Source: BS150m-G50 sp964501185 [NCBI: uncultured Bacteroidia bacterium]
GTDB taxonomy: Bacteria; CAIWAD01; BS150m-G50
DNA length: 64,000 nucleotides
Direction of reading: 5' to 3'
Assembly: GCA_964501185.1 (NCBI GenBank)
Contig: CAZCRT010000005.1
Location: forward strand, 44,277 to 108,276
Notes under the pieces: generated by a model
The model's database searches: none
The model's input: the letters and a program-made list of their open reading frames with translations, nothing else
Told to the model about the DNA's origin: nothing
Made by a program: the position numbers and the translations under genes
Shown: positions 27,255 through 35,346 of the stretch, piece after piece
Position numbering within the stretch: position 1 is the stretch's first letter
Layout of the letters: each line of letters opens with the position of its first letter

Positions 27255-27289
27255 TATTCTGCATTCTGTCTTCTGACTCCTGTATTCTC
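27255..27289. repeat. five-unit heptamer tandem repeat (second array)
   Basis: Units TATTCTG, CATTCTG, TCTTCTG, ACTCCTG and TATTCTC follow each other with an exact period of 7. The array shares period, unit number and the diverged NCTCCTG fourth unit with the array at 727-761, which suggests a dispersed family rather than two chance events. Confidence 0.8.
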
Positions 27290-27453
27290 CCCTCTAAAGC
27301 AAACCCCCATTTCTACCGATAAATGCTACAGGGAAGTCTTTTTCCGGCACAGGATGTTACTGGCCGGAAGAGTTCAACCCTTAATATTTAACGCAACTGG
27401 ATTTGGAAATCAGTCTGAATCAATGTAGATTGTATCAGGTTCAGAGTACCATA

Positions 27454-27472
27454 GGCAGTGTAAAACACTGCC
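27454..27472 (+). promoter_or_regulatory. inverted repeat in the clpC leader
   Basis: GGCAGTG and CACTGCC form a perfect 7-base inverted repeat around a TAAAA loop, 26 bases before the clpC ATG. It may be an operator or a leader hairpin. It does not match CIRCE or the CtsR heptad operator. Confidence 0.5.
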
Positions 27473-27498
27473 GCAGCCAACTATAAACGGAGTGCTGT

Positions 27499-29943
27499 AT
27501 GCACAGCAAATTCTCACCACGCGTACAGAAAGTGATTCAATTTTCACGCGAAGAAGCTCTGCGTCTCGGTCACGACTTCATAGGAACCGAGCACCTGCTG
27601 CTCGGTATCGTTCGACTGGCTGAGGGATCAGCTGTCCAGATACTGGAATCGCTCGATGTCGACCTGGAAGGTATCCGGGAGATGGTTGAGGAGATTGTTG
27701 ACAGCACCGACAACACCATGCGTATCGGCAACATCCCCTTCACCAAGAAGGCGGAGCGGGTGCTGAAGGTCACCTACATGGAAGGCAAGAATCTCAATTC
27801 GGACTCCATCGGTACCGAACACCTGCTGCTTGCCATCACCCGCGAAGATGACGGTATAGCCGCGCAGGTGCTCGAAAGCTTCAACATTACCTATAATTCG
27901 ATTCAGGATCAGCGCAATAAGTTGCAGCAGGGTCGGGAAACCCTGACCGGTGATGAACCGGTTACCCGCACCAAATCAAAGACCCCGGCTCTTGATCATT
28001 TCGGGCGTGACCTTACCCGCATGGCACGCAACGACGAGCTGGACCCGATTATCGGGCGCGACCAGGAGATAGAAAGAGTCGCACAGGTTCTTTCCCGCCG
28101 TAAGAAAAACAATCCGGTACTGATCGGTGAACCAGGTGTCGGCAAGACTGCTATTGCTGAGGGGCTGGCGCTGCGGATTGTGGAACGCAAGGTACCTCAC
28201 AGCCTGCAGAGTAAACGGGTTGTCTCACTCGATCTTGGCGGCCTGGTTGCCGGTACCAAGTACCGTGGCCAGTTCGAAGAGCGGATCAAGACACTGATGA
28301 CCGAGCTGGACAAGAATCGCGAGATAATTCTCTTCCTCGATGAGCTGCATACTATCGTCGGTGCCGGCAGCGCTTCAGGCTCGCTGGACGCTTCCAACAT
28401 GTTCAAACCGGCTCTGGCCCGCGGTGACATGCAGTGCATAGGCGCCACTACCCTGGATGAGTATCGCCAGACCGTAGAGAAGGACGGTGCTCTGGAACGG
28501 CGTTTCCAGAAGATCCTGGTTGATCCATCTACCGCCCAGGATACTATCAGCATTCTGGAAGGGCTTAAGGAAAAGTACGAAGAACATCACAACGTTATCT
28601 ACTCACCTGATGCGCTGATACAGGCGGTACGTCTTTCTGACCGCTTCATAACTGATCGTCAACTGCCGGACAAAGCAATTGACGTGATCGATGAAACAGG
28701 CAGTCGCATGCATCTGGCCAATATTGTCGTTCCCCACCGCATTCTCGAGATCGAGGAGCGGATCGAGGCATTGAAGGAGAACAAAGAGCTCCTGGTTGAG
28801 CAGCAGAAATATGAGGAGGCTGCCCGGCTGCGTGACGAAAAGGTCAAGTTGGAGGCAGAGCTGCTGCAGGAGCGGGATGAGTGGGAACAGAATTCTCAGG
28901 ATGAACCGGTGACTATCACTTCGGAAGATATCGCTCATGTCGTCTCGATGATGACAGGCATCCCGGTTTCAAGGGTTGATATCTCGGAATCGGAGCGGCT
29001 ACTCAAGATGGAAGAGGATATCGGTTCCAAGATCGTCGGGCAGCAAGATGCGATTCAGCTGATCTCCCGTACTATCCGCCGCAGTCGTGCCGGTTTCAAG
29101 AATCCGGATCGACCGATCGGCTCTTTTCTGTTCCTCGGGCCTTCAGGTGTTGGCAAGACCGAACTGGCCAAGGTGCTGGCGGAGTTTCTCTTTGATGACC
29201 CGGACGCCCTGTTGCGTATCGACATGTCGGAATACATGGAGAAGTTTGCCGTATCCCGTCTGATTGGCGCGCCTCCCGGTTATGTCGGCTATGACGAGGG
29301 TGGGCAGCTGACTGAGAAGGTTCGTCGTCGTCCCTATTCTGTCGTCCTGTTGGATGAAATGGAAAAAGCCCATCCGGAAGTTTTCAACATAATGCTGCAG
29401 GTCCTGGATGACGGGCAGTTAACCGATAACAGTGGCCGTACGGTCAGTTTCCGCAACACCATAATAATTATGACCTCCAATGTCGGTACCCGGGAAGTAT
29501 TTGCCAGTTCCCGTATGGGATTCGGACAGGAAGATGTACAGGCACCTCATGAACAGATCCGCAAACGGTTATTGCGTGAGATCCGTGATACATATCGCCC
29601 GGAGTTCATCAATCGTATCGACGAGCTGGTGGTTTTCCGCATGCTGCAACAGCTGGATGTGATGAAGATTATCGATATCTATCTGGCAGAACTGCAGGAG
29701 CGGCTTTCTGAGCGCGAAATCAAACTGGTACTCACCCCGGGTGCCAGGGAATTTATAGCTGAGCAGGGTTATACCGCCGATAGCGGTGTCCGCCTGTTAC
29801 GCCGTATGATTGAGCGGCATGTGGAAGACCCGATTGCCGAAGAGGTGCTCAAAGGCACCTTCACCGATGGCAGTCATATTCGTGTGAGACGGCGTGGCAA
29901 GGAGTTGGAATTCGTTACAGCCGGTGAGCACGATTCTGTCTGA
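27499..29943 (+). CDS. clpC: ATP-dependent Clp protease ATP-binding subunit ClpC
   Basis: Hsp100 unfoldase that feeds substrates to ClpP and serves in protein quality control. The 814-residue protein has two N-terminal Clp repeats (about 1-150, with [20 protein letters not shown]), the first AAA+ module with Walker A GEPGVGKT (210-217), a UVR-type coiled-coil middle segment (about 420-450, [19 protein letters not shown]), and the second AAA+ module with Walker A GPSGVGKT (547-554). The UVR segment distinguishes ClpC from ClpA and ClpB. GGAG lies upstream of the ATG. No mcsAB or ctsR is adjacent, so the Firmicutes-type operon is not present. Confidence 0.94.
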   Translation: MHSKFSPRVQKVIQFSREEALRLGHDFIGTEHLLLGIVRLAEGSAVQILESLDVDLEGIREMVEEIVDSTDNTMRIGNIPFTKKAERVLKVTYMEGKNLNSDSIGTEHLLLAITREDDGIAAQVLESFNITYNSIQDQRNKLQQGRETLTGDEPVTRTKSKTPALDHFGRDLTRMARNDELDPIIGRDQEIERVAQVLSRRKKNNPVLIGEPGVGKTAIAEGLALRIVERKVPHSLQSKRVVSLDLGGLVAGTKYRGQFEERIKTLMTELDKNREIILFLDELHTIVGAGSASGSLDASNMFKPALARGDMQCIGATTLDEYRQTVEKDGALERRFQKILVDPSTAQDTISILEGLKEKYEEHHNVIYSPDALIQAVRLSDRFITDRQLPDKAIDVIDETGSRMHLANIVVPHRILEIEERIEALKENKELLVEQQKYEEAARLRDEKVKLEAELLQERDEWEQNSQDEPVTITSEDIAHVVSMMTGIPVSRVDISESERLLKMEEDIGSKIVGQQDAIQLISRTIRRSRAGFKNPDRPIGSFLFLGPSGVGKTELAKVLAEFLFDDPDALLRIDMSEYMEKFAVSRLIGAPPGYVGYDEGGQLTEKVRRRPYSVVLLDEMEKAHPEVFNIMLQVLDDGQLTDNSGRTVSFRNTIIIMTSNVGTREVFASSRMGFGQEDVQAPHEQIRKRLLREIRDTYRPEFINRIDELVVFRMLQQLDVMKIIDIYLAELQERLSEREIKLVLTPGAREFIAEQGYTADSGVRLLRRMIERHVEDPIAEEVLKGTFTDGSHIRVRRRGKELEFVTAGEHDSV

Positions 29944-30090
29944 CAGCCCCTTTCGCTACAGGTAAATCTTTCCCCGCCGCGGAAAAGCTCCCCCTTCCTC
30001 ACTTTCCGACTTCATCAGTTGGGAAGTTCGCATCCCATTTACTGTAACCGCATTAGCCGTCCGTATCTTCCTCTTTGCGACTGATAGATC

Positions 30091-30105
30091 TGGCACACCC
30101 TTTGC
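30091..30105 (+). promoter_or_regulatory. sigma54-type promoter of the flagellar operon
   Basis: TGGCACA, four bases, then TTGC matches the -24/-12 consensus (TGGCAC-N5-TTGC) at every key position with correct spacing. Transcription is predicted near 30116, giving a leader of about 38 bases before flgF. Sigma54 control of rod and hook genes is known in several phyla. Confidence 0.75.
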
Positions 30106-30153
30106 CCATACTACAACTGTGAATTATAGCTGACAGCCAAACTGGAGTCGTTG

Positions 30154-30894
30154 ATGCTCAAAGGAATTCTGGAAGCAACTGCTGGAATGATGGCGCGCGG
30201 TGTGCAACTGGAGAAGGTGTCTCAGAATCTGGCAAACGCCAATACCACCGGTTATAAATCGGAACATCTGGCCTATACCAGTCTGATTGACCAGGAGATA
30301 GCCAGGCTGCAGATGCAGGGTGAGCGTGGCCTGGAGCTGCTGGCACCCGGACAGTATACCGACTACGATGCCGGAGCCATGCTGACTACCGGTAACGATC
30401 TCGATGTTGCGCTGTCAGGGACCGGCTTTTTCGTAGTACGGAATCAGGCCGGTGAAGAGTTCTATACCCGCAATGGCAATTTCTTTCGCAACAGTGACGG
30501 TATGCTGGTTACCGCTGACAATCTGCAGGTGGTTGGTGAAGGTGGTGAGATTCAACTGGAGGCAGGACGGGTCAGTATCAATGTCGACGGTACCATCTCA
30601 CAGCGTGGTTCTGAAGTCGATCAGTTGAAAGTGGTGACTTTTGCAGATAACACCAGCCTGAAAAGCGTCGGCTACTCGCTGTATGCTGTTGCTTCACCAA
30701 CGGCAGCAGCAGAGCCTGTGGAGAATCCTGAAGTGAAGCAGGGAAACCTTGAACAATCTAATGTTAACATAGTTGCCGAGATGATCGATCTGATTGAACT
30801 GCAGCGGATATTCCAGTTCACGCAGCGCGCTATCCAGGCACAGAATGATACACTGGGACTGGCTGTGAATTCAGTCGGTTCACTGGGTCGCTAG
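30154..30894 (+). CDS. flgF: flagellar basal-body rod protein FlgF
   Basis: Proximal rod protein. About 246 residues with the N-terminal rod motif (SQNLANANTTGYK, about residues 25-37), a D1-type central part with GFFVVRNQAGEEFYTRNGNF, and the C-terminal EMIDLIELQRIFQFTQRAIQ helix shared by rod/hook proteins. The ATG at 30154 is chosen over the TTG at 30151 because GGAG lies 6 bases before it. It is followed by flgG in a block that continues to flgL. FlgF and FlgG are paralogues; this one is assigned FlgF because it precedes the more canonical FlgG. Confidence 0.9.
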   Translation: MLKGILEATAGMMARGVQLEKVSQNLANANTTGYKSEHLAYTSLIDQEIARLQMQGERGLELLAPGQYTDYDAGAMLTTGNDLDVALSGTGFFVVRNQAGEEFYTRNGNFFRNSDGMLVTADNLQVVGEGGEIQLEAGRVSINVDGTISQRGSEVDQLKVVTFADNTSLKSVGYSLYAVASPTAAAEPVENPEVKQGNLEQSNVNIVAEMIDLIELQRIFQFTQRAIQAQNDTLGLAVNSVGSLGR

Positions 30895-30925
30895 CAGACC
30901 ATCTAACGAATAACAGGAGGACAGC

Positions 30926-31714
30926 ATGATACGCGCACTTTCCACCGCCGCATCCGGCATGTTTGCGCAGCAGCTGCACATTGACAACATTGCCAATAAT
31001 CTGGCCAATGTGAATACAACCGGATTCAAGAAAAGCCGTACTGAGTTCCAGGATCTGATTTACCAGAATCTGCGAGAGGCCGGAGTCCCCAACAGTCAGG
31101 GAAACGTTCTGCCAAATGAATTACAGGTCGGGCACGGTGTGCGCCCGGTAGCTACACAGAAAATGATGACCCAGGGTGACCTGCTGCAGACCGGTAACTC
31201 TCTTGATATTGCTATTGAAGGCAATGGCTTTTTTCAGATCCGACGGTTGGATGGCTCACTGGGCTACACCCGTGACGGCTCCTTTAAAGTATCCTCAGAA
31301 GGAATCATGGTTACTGCAGACGGGCTGACCCTGGAACCGAGTATTACCATCCCTGAAAACACGCAGAGTGTGCAGATCACACGGGATGGAATTGTTTCAG
31401 CGCTGATTGCGGGTGAGTCAGAACCGGTAGAGATCGGAGCAATCGAGCTGGCAACTTTTATCAACGCTGCCGGGCTGCGCAGTATAGGACAGAATCTGTA
31501 TGTCGAGACATCCGCCTCCGGGCCTGCCACCGTCAGTACTCCGGGACTGGATAATCTGGGAACACTGGCACAGGGTTTTCTCGAGGGAGCCAATGTACAG
31601 GTAGTGGAAGAGATGGTGGATATGATCACCGCGCAGCGTGCTTATGAAGTAAACTCCCGTGCTATCAGGGCGGCAGACGAAATGCTGCAGACTGCTACTT
31701 CAATCAAACGTTAG
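30926..31714 (+). CDS. flgG: flagellar distal rod protein FlgG
   Basis: Distal rod protein, 262 residues, at the normal FlgG length. The N-terminus MIRALSTAASGM with NIANNLANVNTTGFKKSR is the classic signature; the middle has DIAIEGNGFFQIRR and TRDGSFKVS; the C-terminus has the EEMVDMITAQRAYEVNSRAI helix. A strong ribosome site (AGGAGG) precedes the ATG. FlgG assembles inside the L and P rings encoded by the next genes. Confidence 0.95.
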   Translation: MIRALSTAASGMFAQQLHIDNIANNLANVNTTGFKKSRTEFQDLIYQNLREAGVPNSQGNVLPNELQVGHGVRPVATQKMMTQGDLLQTGNSLDIAIEGNGFFQIRRLDGSLGYTRDGSFKVSSEGIMVTADGLTLEPSITIPENTQSVQITRDGIVSALIAGESEPVEIGAIELATFINAAGLRSIGQNLYVETSASGPATVSTPGLDNLGTLAQGFLEGANVQVVEEMVDMITAQRAYEVNSRAIRAADEMLQTATSIKR

Positions 31715-31721
31715 GAAACTG

Positions 31722-32414
31722 ATGTTGCGAACTCCTCTCAGCGGCCATCTGTCATTGTTGCTGGTACTGCTGTTTTCAGCTATGCCCGGAAGCAGTGGAC
31801 CGGCACAGGCTGACCTGCTGGCAGATGTTGCTGAACAGCTGGTGCAGAGGAGCAGTACCGAGCATGATAGTGTACAGGTGGTTTTTAAAGCACGCGCGAC
31901 TAACTGGCCACCGGCTGGAAGGTTGCTGTCAATTGAGCCGCTTTCCCGTAAGCTACGTGGCACAATTGTTGTTGACGCTGATCTGCAGGACGGCAGCAGC
32001 ATCCGTTTGACTGCAAGGGTACGCACCTGGGATCGTCTCTGGTGTGCATCCAGGCTGATCAGGAAAGGTGAAGCGATTTTCAGTGATATGGTTTCGCCAC
32101 AGCTGATTGAAACTACCCGTTCAAGGCAGGACCTGTTGCGTGTTGAAGAATCCCCCCTCGGGTTGATCGCCCGCAGGAGGATCGGAGAGCGGGACATGTT
32201 GTCCAGCATCGCTCTTGAGTCACCGCAGGCAGTTGCAGCCGGTGGCGATGTGAAGCTCCGACTGCAGTGTGGTCCGGTAGTGATAGACGATGTCGGACAT
32301 GCACTGCAGAGTGGTGTTATAGGTGAACAGATCCTGGTCCGTTCCGGGTCAACCGGTAAGGTGTTAAAGGGCAGTATCACTCCCGACGGTGTTGTATTCT
32401 GCGCAGTGGAATGA
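31722..32414 (+). CDS. flgA: flagellar P-ring assembly chaperone FlgA
   Basis: Periplasmic chaperone for FlgI polymerisation. ATG 31722 lies 7 bases after the flgG stop with AGGA upstream, giving 230 residues; an in-frame start further upstream would lie inside flgG. A signal peptide (about residues 5-32, ending SGPAQA) is followed by a diverged N-terminal part and a C-terminal SAF/ChapFlgA region (from about residue 105, CASRLIRKGEAIFSDMV, then GLIARRRIGERDML and GEQILVRSGSTGKVLKG). Overlaps flgH by 4 bases. Confidence 0.9.
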   Translation: MLRTPLSGHLSLLLVLLFSAMPGSSGPAQADLLADVAEQLVQRSSTEHDSVQVVFKARATNWPPAGRLLSIEPLSRKLRGTIVVDADLQDGSSIRLTARVRTWDRLWCASRLIRKGEAIFSDMVSPQLIETTRSRQDLLRVEESPLGLIARRRIGERDMLSSIALESPQAVAAGGDVKLRLQCGPVVIDDVGHALQSGVIGEQILVRSGSTGKVLKGSITPDGVVFCAVE

Positions 32415-33004
32415 GTCACAATATGAGGCAAATAATGAAACAACAGTTGCTGCTATCGTTCCTCCTGACGCTCTGTCTGGCAGCTGGTACTAACGCATCT
32501 GGCAATTTCACCCATCTTTATACTGATCAGCGTGCTGCAGAAGTAGGTGACATCCTTACTGTAATCATCTCTGAGAGCGCCAGTGGATCCAACATTGCCC
32601 GCAGCACAACGAAGAAGAAAGACAAACTGGGTGTGGATGTGTCCGGCAGTGACTGGTTCTCATTTATCCCCCGGATGGGAGTATCCGGAGACATTAACAA
32701 TGAACACAAGGCGGATGGCAACTCACAGCGTAGTAATTCGCTTAACGGCAGAATGAGCGTGCAGGTTGTTGCGGTCGAGGCTGGTGGACGTCTCACAATA
32801 GAGGGAACGCGTACCATCAGCATTGATGGAGAAACTCAGATTCTCAGCCTGAGTGGTACAATTCGTCATGAAGATATCAGTACCGGCAATTCCATCTATT
32901 CACATCAGATAGTTAACGCACGTATCACATATACCGGACAGGGTGATATCAGGCAGGCTCAGAAACCAAGCATCATCAACCGGCTGCTGGGATGGATATT
33001 CTGA
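32411..33004 (+). CDS. flgH: flagellar L-ring protein FlgH
   Basis: Outer-membrane ring of the flagellum, 197 residues. Recognised by the motifs AAEVGDILTVIISESASGSN, GRMSVQVVAVEAGGRLTIEGTR and RHEDISTGNSIYSHQIVNARITY with the C-terminal LGWIF ending. The signal peptide (about residues 8-30) contains a Cys (LLTLCLAAG), but the residue before it is Leu, which does not fit a lipobox; cleavage at NAS by signal peptidase I is equally plausible. FlgH is usually a lipoprotein, so this is unusual. Starts inside the flgA stop (ATGA). Confidence 0.92.
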   Translation: MSHNMRQIMKQQLLLSFLLTLCLAAGTNASGNFTHLYTDQRAAEVGDILTVIISESASGSNIARSTTKKKDKLGVDVSGSDWFSFIPRMGVSGDINNEHKADGNSQRSNSLNGRMSVQVVAVEAGGRLTIEGTRTISIDGETQILSLSGTIRHEDISTGNSIYSHQIVNARITYTGQGDIRQAQKPSIINRLLGWIF

Positions 33005-34161
33005 TGAGTCAGAATGACAGCAATCACTATCTGAAGAACAAGGGCGGCATGAATCATAAATACGGGAAATCTCTGGCCGTTGTTTTGCTGATTTTATTCT
33101 GCAGTACGACTGTATCTGGCCAGGTGCGCATTAAGGAACTGGCACGGGTCGAAGGTGTGCAGGAACATGACCTGGTCGGTTACGGATTGGTGGTTGGCCT
33201 GGAAGGTACAGGTGATGGCAACAAGTCCGCCTTCACACTGCAGTCGATTGAAAACATGCTGCAGAAGTTTGGTATCATCGTTCCCCCCGGAACTATCCGT
33301 CCCCGCAATGTCGCCGCAGTAATCGTCACTGCTCAGCTGCCTCCTTTCAGCCGGCCCGGTGATCGCATAGATGTAACTATTTCGTCACTTGGCGATGCCC
33401 GCAGCCTGCAGGGTGGGGTACTATTACGTTCGCCACTGCAGGATGACAACGGTGATCTGATTGCCATGGCACAGGGAGCTGTCTCCATAGGTGGTTTTAA
33501 CTTTCAGGCTGCCGGCAGTGAAGTCAGGCAGAATTATCTGCTGGTAGGGCGTGTGCCGGGCGGTGGTACAGTCAGACAGGGAAGGCATGCCAGTCTCACA
33601 CGAGATGGCCAACTCTTTCTATCACTGCATACACCCGATTTTACCACAGCCATGCGTATGGCGGAAACCATTAATGCGGCGTTCGGGCCTGAGGTAGCTG
33701 TACCTGAGAATTCCAACAGCGTCCGGGTACAGATTCCGGAAACCTATCAGGGTGTAAGCCAGCTGGTGCCATATATCGCCGAGATTGAAGCGTTGACTGT
33801 AATACCGGACCAGATCGCACGGGTAGTGATCAATGAGCGTACCGGTACTATTGTCGTGGGGCGCGAAGTAGCAATTCGCAGCGTAGCTGTATCACATGGT
33901 AACCTGAGTGTGAGTATCAAAGCTGATACCCGCGTATCACAACCGTCACCGTTCTCAGGTGGAGAAACCGTGGTGGCCGGTATTGGTGATATCATTGTAG
34001 ATCAGGATGAAGCCCGTATGCTGGTTCTGGAAGAGACCGGGACCGTTCAGGAAGTTGCCCGGGCACTGAATACACTGGGTGTTTCACCCCGGGATATGAT
34101 CTCGATATTTCAGTCGATCAAGGCTGCCGGCGCTCTGGATGCGGAACTGGTGATTCTGTGA
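33004..34161 (+). CDS. flgI: flagellar P-ring protein FlgI
   Basis: Peptidoglycan-layer ring of the flagellum. The conserved body is complete: RIKELARVEGVQEHDLVGYG, GDGNKSAFTLQSIENML, DVTISSLGDARSLQGGVLL, and a C-terminal ALNTLGVSPRDMISIFQ motif. The ATG at 33004 overlaps the flgH stop (TGATG). A further in-frame ATG before NHKYGKSLAVV (about 33049) would give a tidier signal peptide, so the start is not settled. Cleavage is predicted after TVSG. Confidence 0.93.
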   Translation: MSQNDSNHYLKNKGGMNHKYGKSLAVVLLILFCSTTVSGQVRIKELARVEGVQEHDLVGYGLVVGLEGTGDGNKSAFTLQSIENMLQKFGIIVPPGTIRPRNVAAVIVTAQLPPFSRPGDRIDVTISSLGDARSLQGGVLLRSPLQDDNGDLIAMAQGAVSIGGFNFQAAGSEVRQNYLLVGRVPGGGTVRQGRHASLTRDGQLFLSLHTPDFTTAMRMAETINAAFGPEVAVPENSNSVRVQIPETYQGVSQLVPYIAEIEALTVIPDQIARVVINERTGTIVVGREVAIRSVAVSHGNLSVSIKADTRVSQPSPFSGGETVVAGIGDIIVDQDEARMLVLEETGTVQEVARALNTLGVSPRDMISIFQSIKAAGALDAELVIL

Positions 34162-34183
34162 TACAGGAAAACGGAGTTATTGA

Positions 34184-34849
34184 ATGAGTATCACACCGAT
34201 TGGGAATAGCAGCTCTACCGGTTCTGCTGCAGGCACACAGCAACGGCTCGCCAGAGCTGCCACCGATTTTGAAGCGATCTTTCTCAAACAGCTGATGCAG
34301 TTCGCGCAGATGGATCTGGGTGAAGGTGTCGCCGGTGATACATATCAGGATTGGTTTAATGCGGCCTTAAGCGACCAGCTTGCACAGCGTCAACCGTTAG
34401 GTATCGCTGCCGGAATCCTGGAGCAGTTACAGCAGGAACATTCAACCGGTCTTCCGGATTCCTTTGAACTGCAGGAGATGGTCCGTGATACATCACAGCG
34501 TCATGGACTTTCTGAGGAGCTGCTGAACGCTGTAATTCAGGTTGAGTCGGGGGGTGATCCTCATGCTGTTTCGCAGGCCGGCGCCAGGGGATTGATGCAG
34601 TTGATGCCTCAGACCGCCACCATGCTTGGTGTGAGTGACAGCTTTGACCCCCGGATGAATCTCGATGGTGGAGCCCGCTATCTGCGCAGTTTGCTGGATC
34701 GCTACGACGGTGATCTGGAACGGGCGTTGGGCGCATATAATGCCGGGCCCGGTGCGGTAGACAGACATAATGGTGTGCCCCCTTATCCGGAAACACAACG
34801 GTATGTGGAAAAAGTCAGACAATTGATATCAACATCGGAGGAGCAATGA
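34184..34849 (+). CDS. flgJ: FlgJ-type rod-cap protein fused to a lytic transglycosylase
   Basis: A 221-residue two-domain protein. The N-terminal ~95 residues are the FlgJ rod-binding domain (RAATDFEAIFLKQLMQFAQ, then DWFNAALSDQLAQRQPLGIA). From about residue 108 there is an SLT family 1 lytic transglycosylase: VESGGDPHAVSQAGARG contains the catalytic Glu121, followed by LMQLMPQTA, the N-L-GGARYL and GAYNAGPGAV motifs. In enterobacterial FlgJ the muralytic half is instead a GH73 glucosaminidase. The domain cuts peptidoglycan so the rod can pass. It precedes flgN with a 4-base overlap. Confidence 0.92.
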   Translation: MSITPIGNSSSTGSAAGTQQRLARAATDFEAIFLKQLMQFAQMDLGEGVAGDTYQDWFNAALSDQLAQRQPLGIAAGILEQLQQEHSTGLPDSFELQEMVRDTSQRHGLSEELLNAVIQVESGGDPHAVSQAGARGLMQLMPQTATMLGVSDSFDPRMNLDGGARYLRSLLDRYDGDLERALGAYNAGPGAVDRHNGVPPYPETQRYVEKVRQLISTSEEQ

Positions 34850-35346
34850 ACCCCGAATGCTCAGAACTGACACGCAAGCTGACCCGGGAGAAATCTCTGC
34901 TGGAGAGTATTAACCTGGTTTTGAACGAGCAGCAGAAAGCAGTACTGGAAAATGATATCACCGGTCTGAATGAAAGCGTTGCTGCCCTGCGACAATTGCT
35001 GACCAGCTTCGCTGAAGTGGAAACAGAAAGGAGTCAGGCTATGGAGCAGCTGGCGACAGTTGCTGCGTTGTCAAAGGAAGGTATCACACTGCAGAAACTG
35101 CTGGACGCAGTGAATATTCCGGAAAAGGAGGAAATCCTGTCTCTGGGTGAATCAGTGCGCTCCCTGTTGCAGCAGGTAGAACAGACTAACCGGCTCAACA
35201 GTTATCTCATTGAGAAATCGCAGGTCTTTGTGAAGCGCAATCTGCTATGGATGAAGCGGATACAGTCTCCGGTCACAGCCTATACCAGAGACAGCCGTGT
35301 AAAAGTACAATCAACAACCAAACAATTGATTAACGAGGCAGTGTGA
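34846..35346 (+). CDS. flgN: flagellar export chaperone FlgN
   Basis: A 166-residue, almost wholly helical, charged protein with the FlgN-family pattern of a long N-terminal coiled coil (LTREKSLLESINLVLNEQQKAVLE) and a C-terminal helix with paired aromatic/basic residues (VFVKRNLLWMKRIQS). FlgN holds the hook-junction proteins FlgK and FlgL until export. Placement directly before flgK, with a TGATG overlap, is the usual arrangement and supports the assignment; sequence conservation in this family is low. Confidence 0.82.
   Translation: MNPECSELTRKLTREKSLLESINLVLNEQQKAVLENDITGLNESVAALRQLLTSFAEVETERSQAMEQLATVAALSKEGITLQKLLDAVNIPEKEEILSLGESVRSLLQQVEQTNRLNSYLIEKSQVFVKRNLLWMKRIQSPVTAYTRDSRVKVQSTTKQLINEAV

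Larger units (their letters stand above)
27063..27498. other. 436-base intergenic region before clpC
   Basis: No convincing gene is seen. It holds the heptamer array (27255-27289), a hairpin of about 9-10 base pairs including G-T pairs (arms 27339-27348 and 27363-27372, core TTCCGGC/GCCGGAA, 14-base loop), and the inverted repeat described separately at 27454-27472. A weak promoter-like pair (TTGGAA, 17 bases, TAGATT around 27400-27430) could drive clpC but matches consensus poorly. Confidence 0.4.

Noticed and set aside
27068-27322. Short open frame after the second CTD gene
   Set aside because: It includes the heptamer array and lacks a ribosome site or any recognisable motif, so it reads as intergenic sequence.
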